A stretch of DNA of 64,000 bases from Mycolicibacterium stellerae. GTDB lineage: Bacteria > Actinomycetota > Actinomycetes > Mycobacteriales > Mycobacteriaceae. The stretch is from contig NZ_RARC01000030.1 of NCBI RefSeq assembly GCF_003719305.1, forward strand, positions 16,887 through 80,886, read 5' to 3'. Shown one piece after another: positions 63,924 through 64,000 of the stretch. Numbering within the stretch: position 1 is the stretch's first letter; every line of letters begins with the position of its first letter. The translations under genes and the position numbers were made by a program. The notes under the pieces were generated by a model that ran no database searches, was not told the origin of the DNA, and saw nothing but the letters and a program-made list of their open reading frames with translations.

Positions 63924-64000
63924 GTGCCGAAGGGATATCGGTTTTCGAAGTCAGTTCGTCGAGAGTTTTTTGATCAGGTGTGTGGGGGTCAGTCGATCCG
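63924..64000 (+). mobile_element. Start of an IS30-type transposase gene (cut by window edge)
   Basis: GTG 63924, preceded by GAGGAGG at 63912-63918, opens a frame of 25 codons up to the window edge: VPKGYRFSKSVRREFFDQVC and then GGQSI. This looks like the N-terminus of IS30-family transposases of mycobacteria (M-P-x-G-Y...REFF.QV). In M. tuberculosis dnaZX lies in this place, so an insertion sequence has landed between aspC and the next gene. Only the start is visible and the inverted repeat cannot be confirmed. Confidence 0.65.

Noticed and set aside
1..64000. CRISPR arrays, rRNA genes, replication origin
   Set aside because: None seen: no regularly spaced repeats of 24-40 bases, no rRNA-like stretch and no DnaA-box cluster.

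Overview
The window is high-GC DNA from a mycobacterium, most likely a rapidly growing or environmental species (Mycolicibacterium type). This rests on gene content and order: an LpqH-type 19 kDa lipoprotein, a cutinase, DUF732 and DUF4185 secreted proteins, LucA, LigC/PolD end-joining genes and a type VII (ESX) carrier. Much of the gene order follows the stretch of the M. tuberculosis chromosome from about Rv3774 (echA21) back to Rv3722c (aspC), compared from memory, with accessory blocks inserted. Many genes have a TANNNT -10 element 6-9 bases before an ATG, which suggests leaderless mRNAs. Gene density is close to 95 percent and only one stretch over 300 bases (14571-14959) has no gene.

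Region by region: 1-5470 holds a MocR-type regulator cut by the window edge, a membrane protein/epimerase pair, an EchA21-like crotonase, a lipoprotein, a TIGR03086 protein and the aromatic aminotransferase. tRNA-Ser(GCT) and tRNA-Arg(ACG) follow. 5757-14570 has an SDR, a lipoprotein, a PonA2-type bifunctional penicillin-binding protein, AraC and TetR regulators, a D-aminoacylase-like amidohydrolase, an NTF2-fold protein, a phosphoesterase and a MmcQ/YjbR protein. 14960-21607 holds an alkyl sulfatase, SDRs, a histidine phosphatase, a FadE36-type phosphotransferase, a MarR-controlled cluster and a LapA-like protein. 21729-27828 is a conserved block: osmoprotectant importer proXVWZ, a glycolipid-binding-domain protein, prephenate dehydrogenase, and tadA with its partner.

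Directly behind tRNA-Ser(CGA) (27858-27945) sits the most interesting module, 27968-30797 on the minus strand: an EspC-like type VII secretion carrier, a 527-residue polymorphic toxin with a C-terminal restriction-endonuclease fold (Tox-REase-5 type), and an Imm52-type immunity protein. It looks like an ESX-delivered DNase toxin with its antidote, arriving at a tRNA insertion site.

30876-37188 holds a pyrimidine-reductase/flavin-reductase pair, a group of secreted proteins (DUF4185, cutinase, DUF732), two LpqH-family lipoproteins and a tRNA-guanine transglycosylase. 37401-49415 contains an O-methyltransferase, an amine oxidase, an amino-acid ABC importer whose binding protein and permease are fused, a CoA-transferase, GluQ-RS, a phage-protease-like orphan, a divergent phospho-lyase/kinase pair, a metallo-hydrolase/DUF899 pair and a potassium channel. 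49567-54304 has two LigC-type ATP-dependent DNA ligases and the PolD polymerase, with a TetR/SDR pair between them. 54397-61302 has small secreted and membrane proteins, a beta-propeller, a serine hydrolase, a DapB-like dehydrogenase and a PepA-type serine protease. The end (61374-64000) is the conserved lucA - tRNA-Ser(GGA) - ffs - aspC block, followed by the first 25 codons of an IS30-type transposase.
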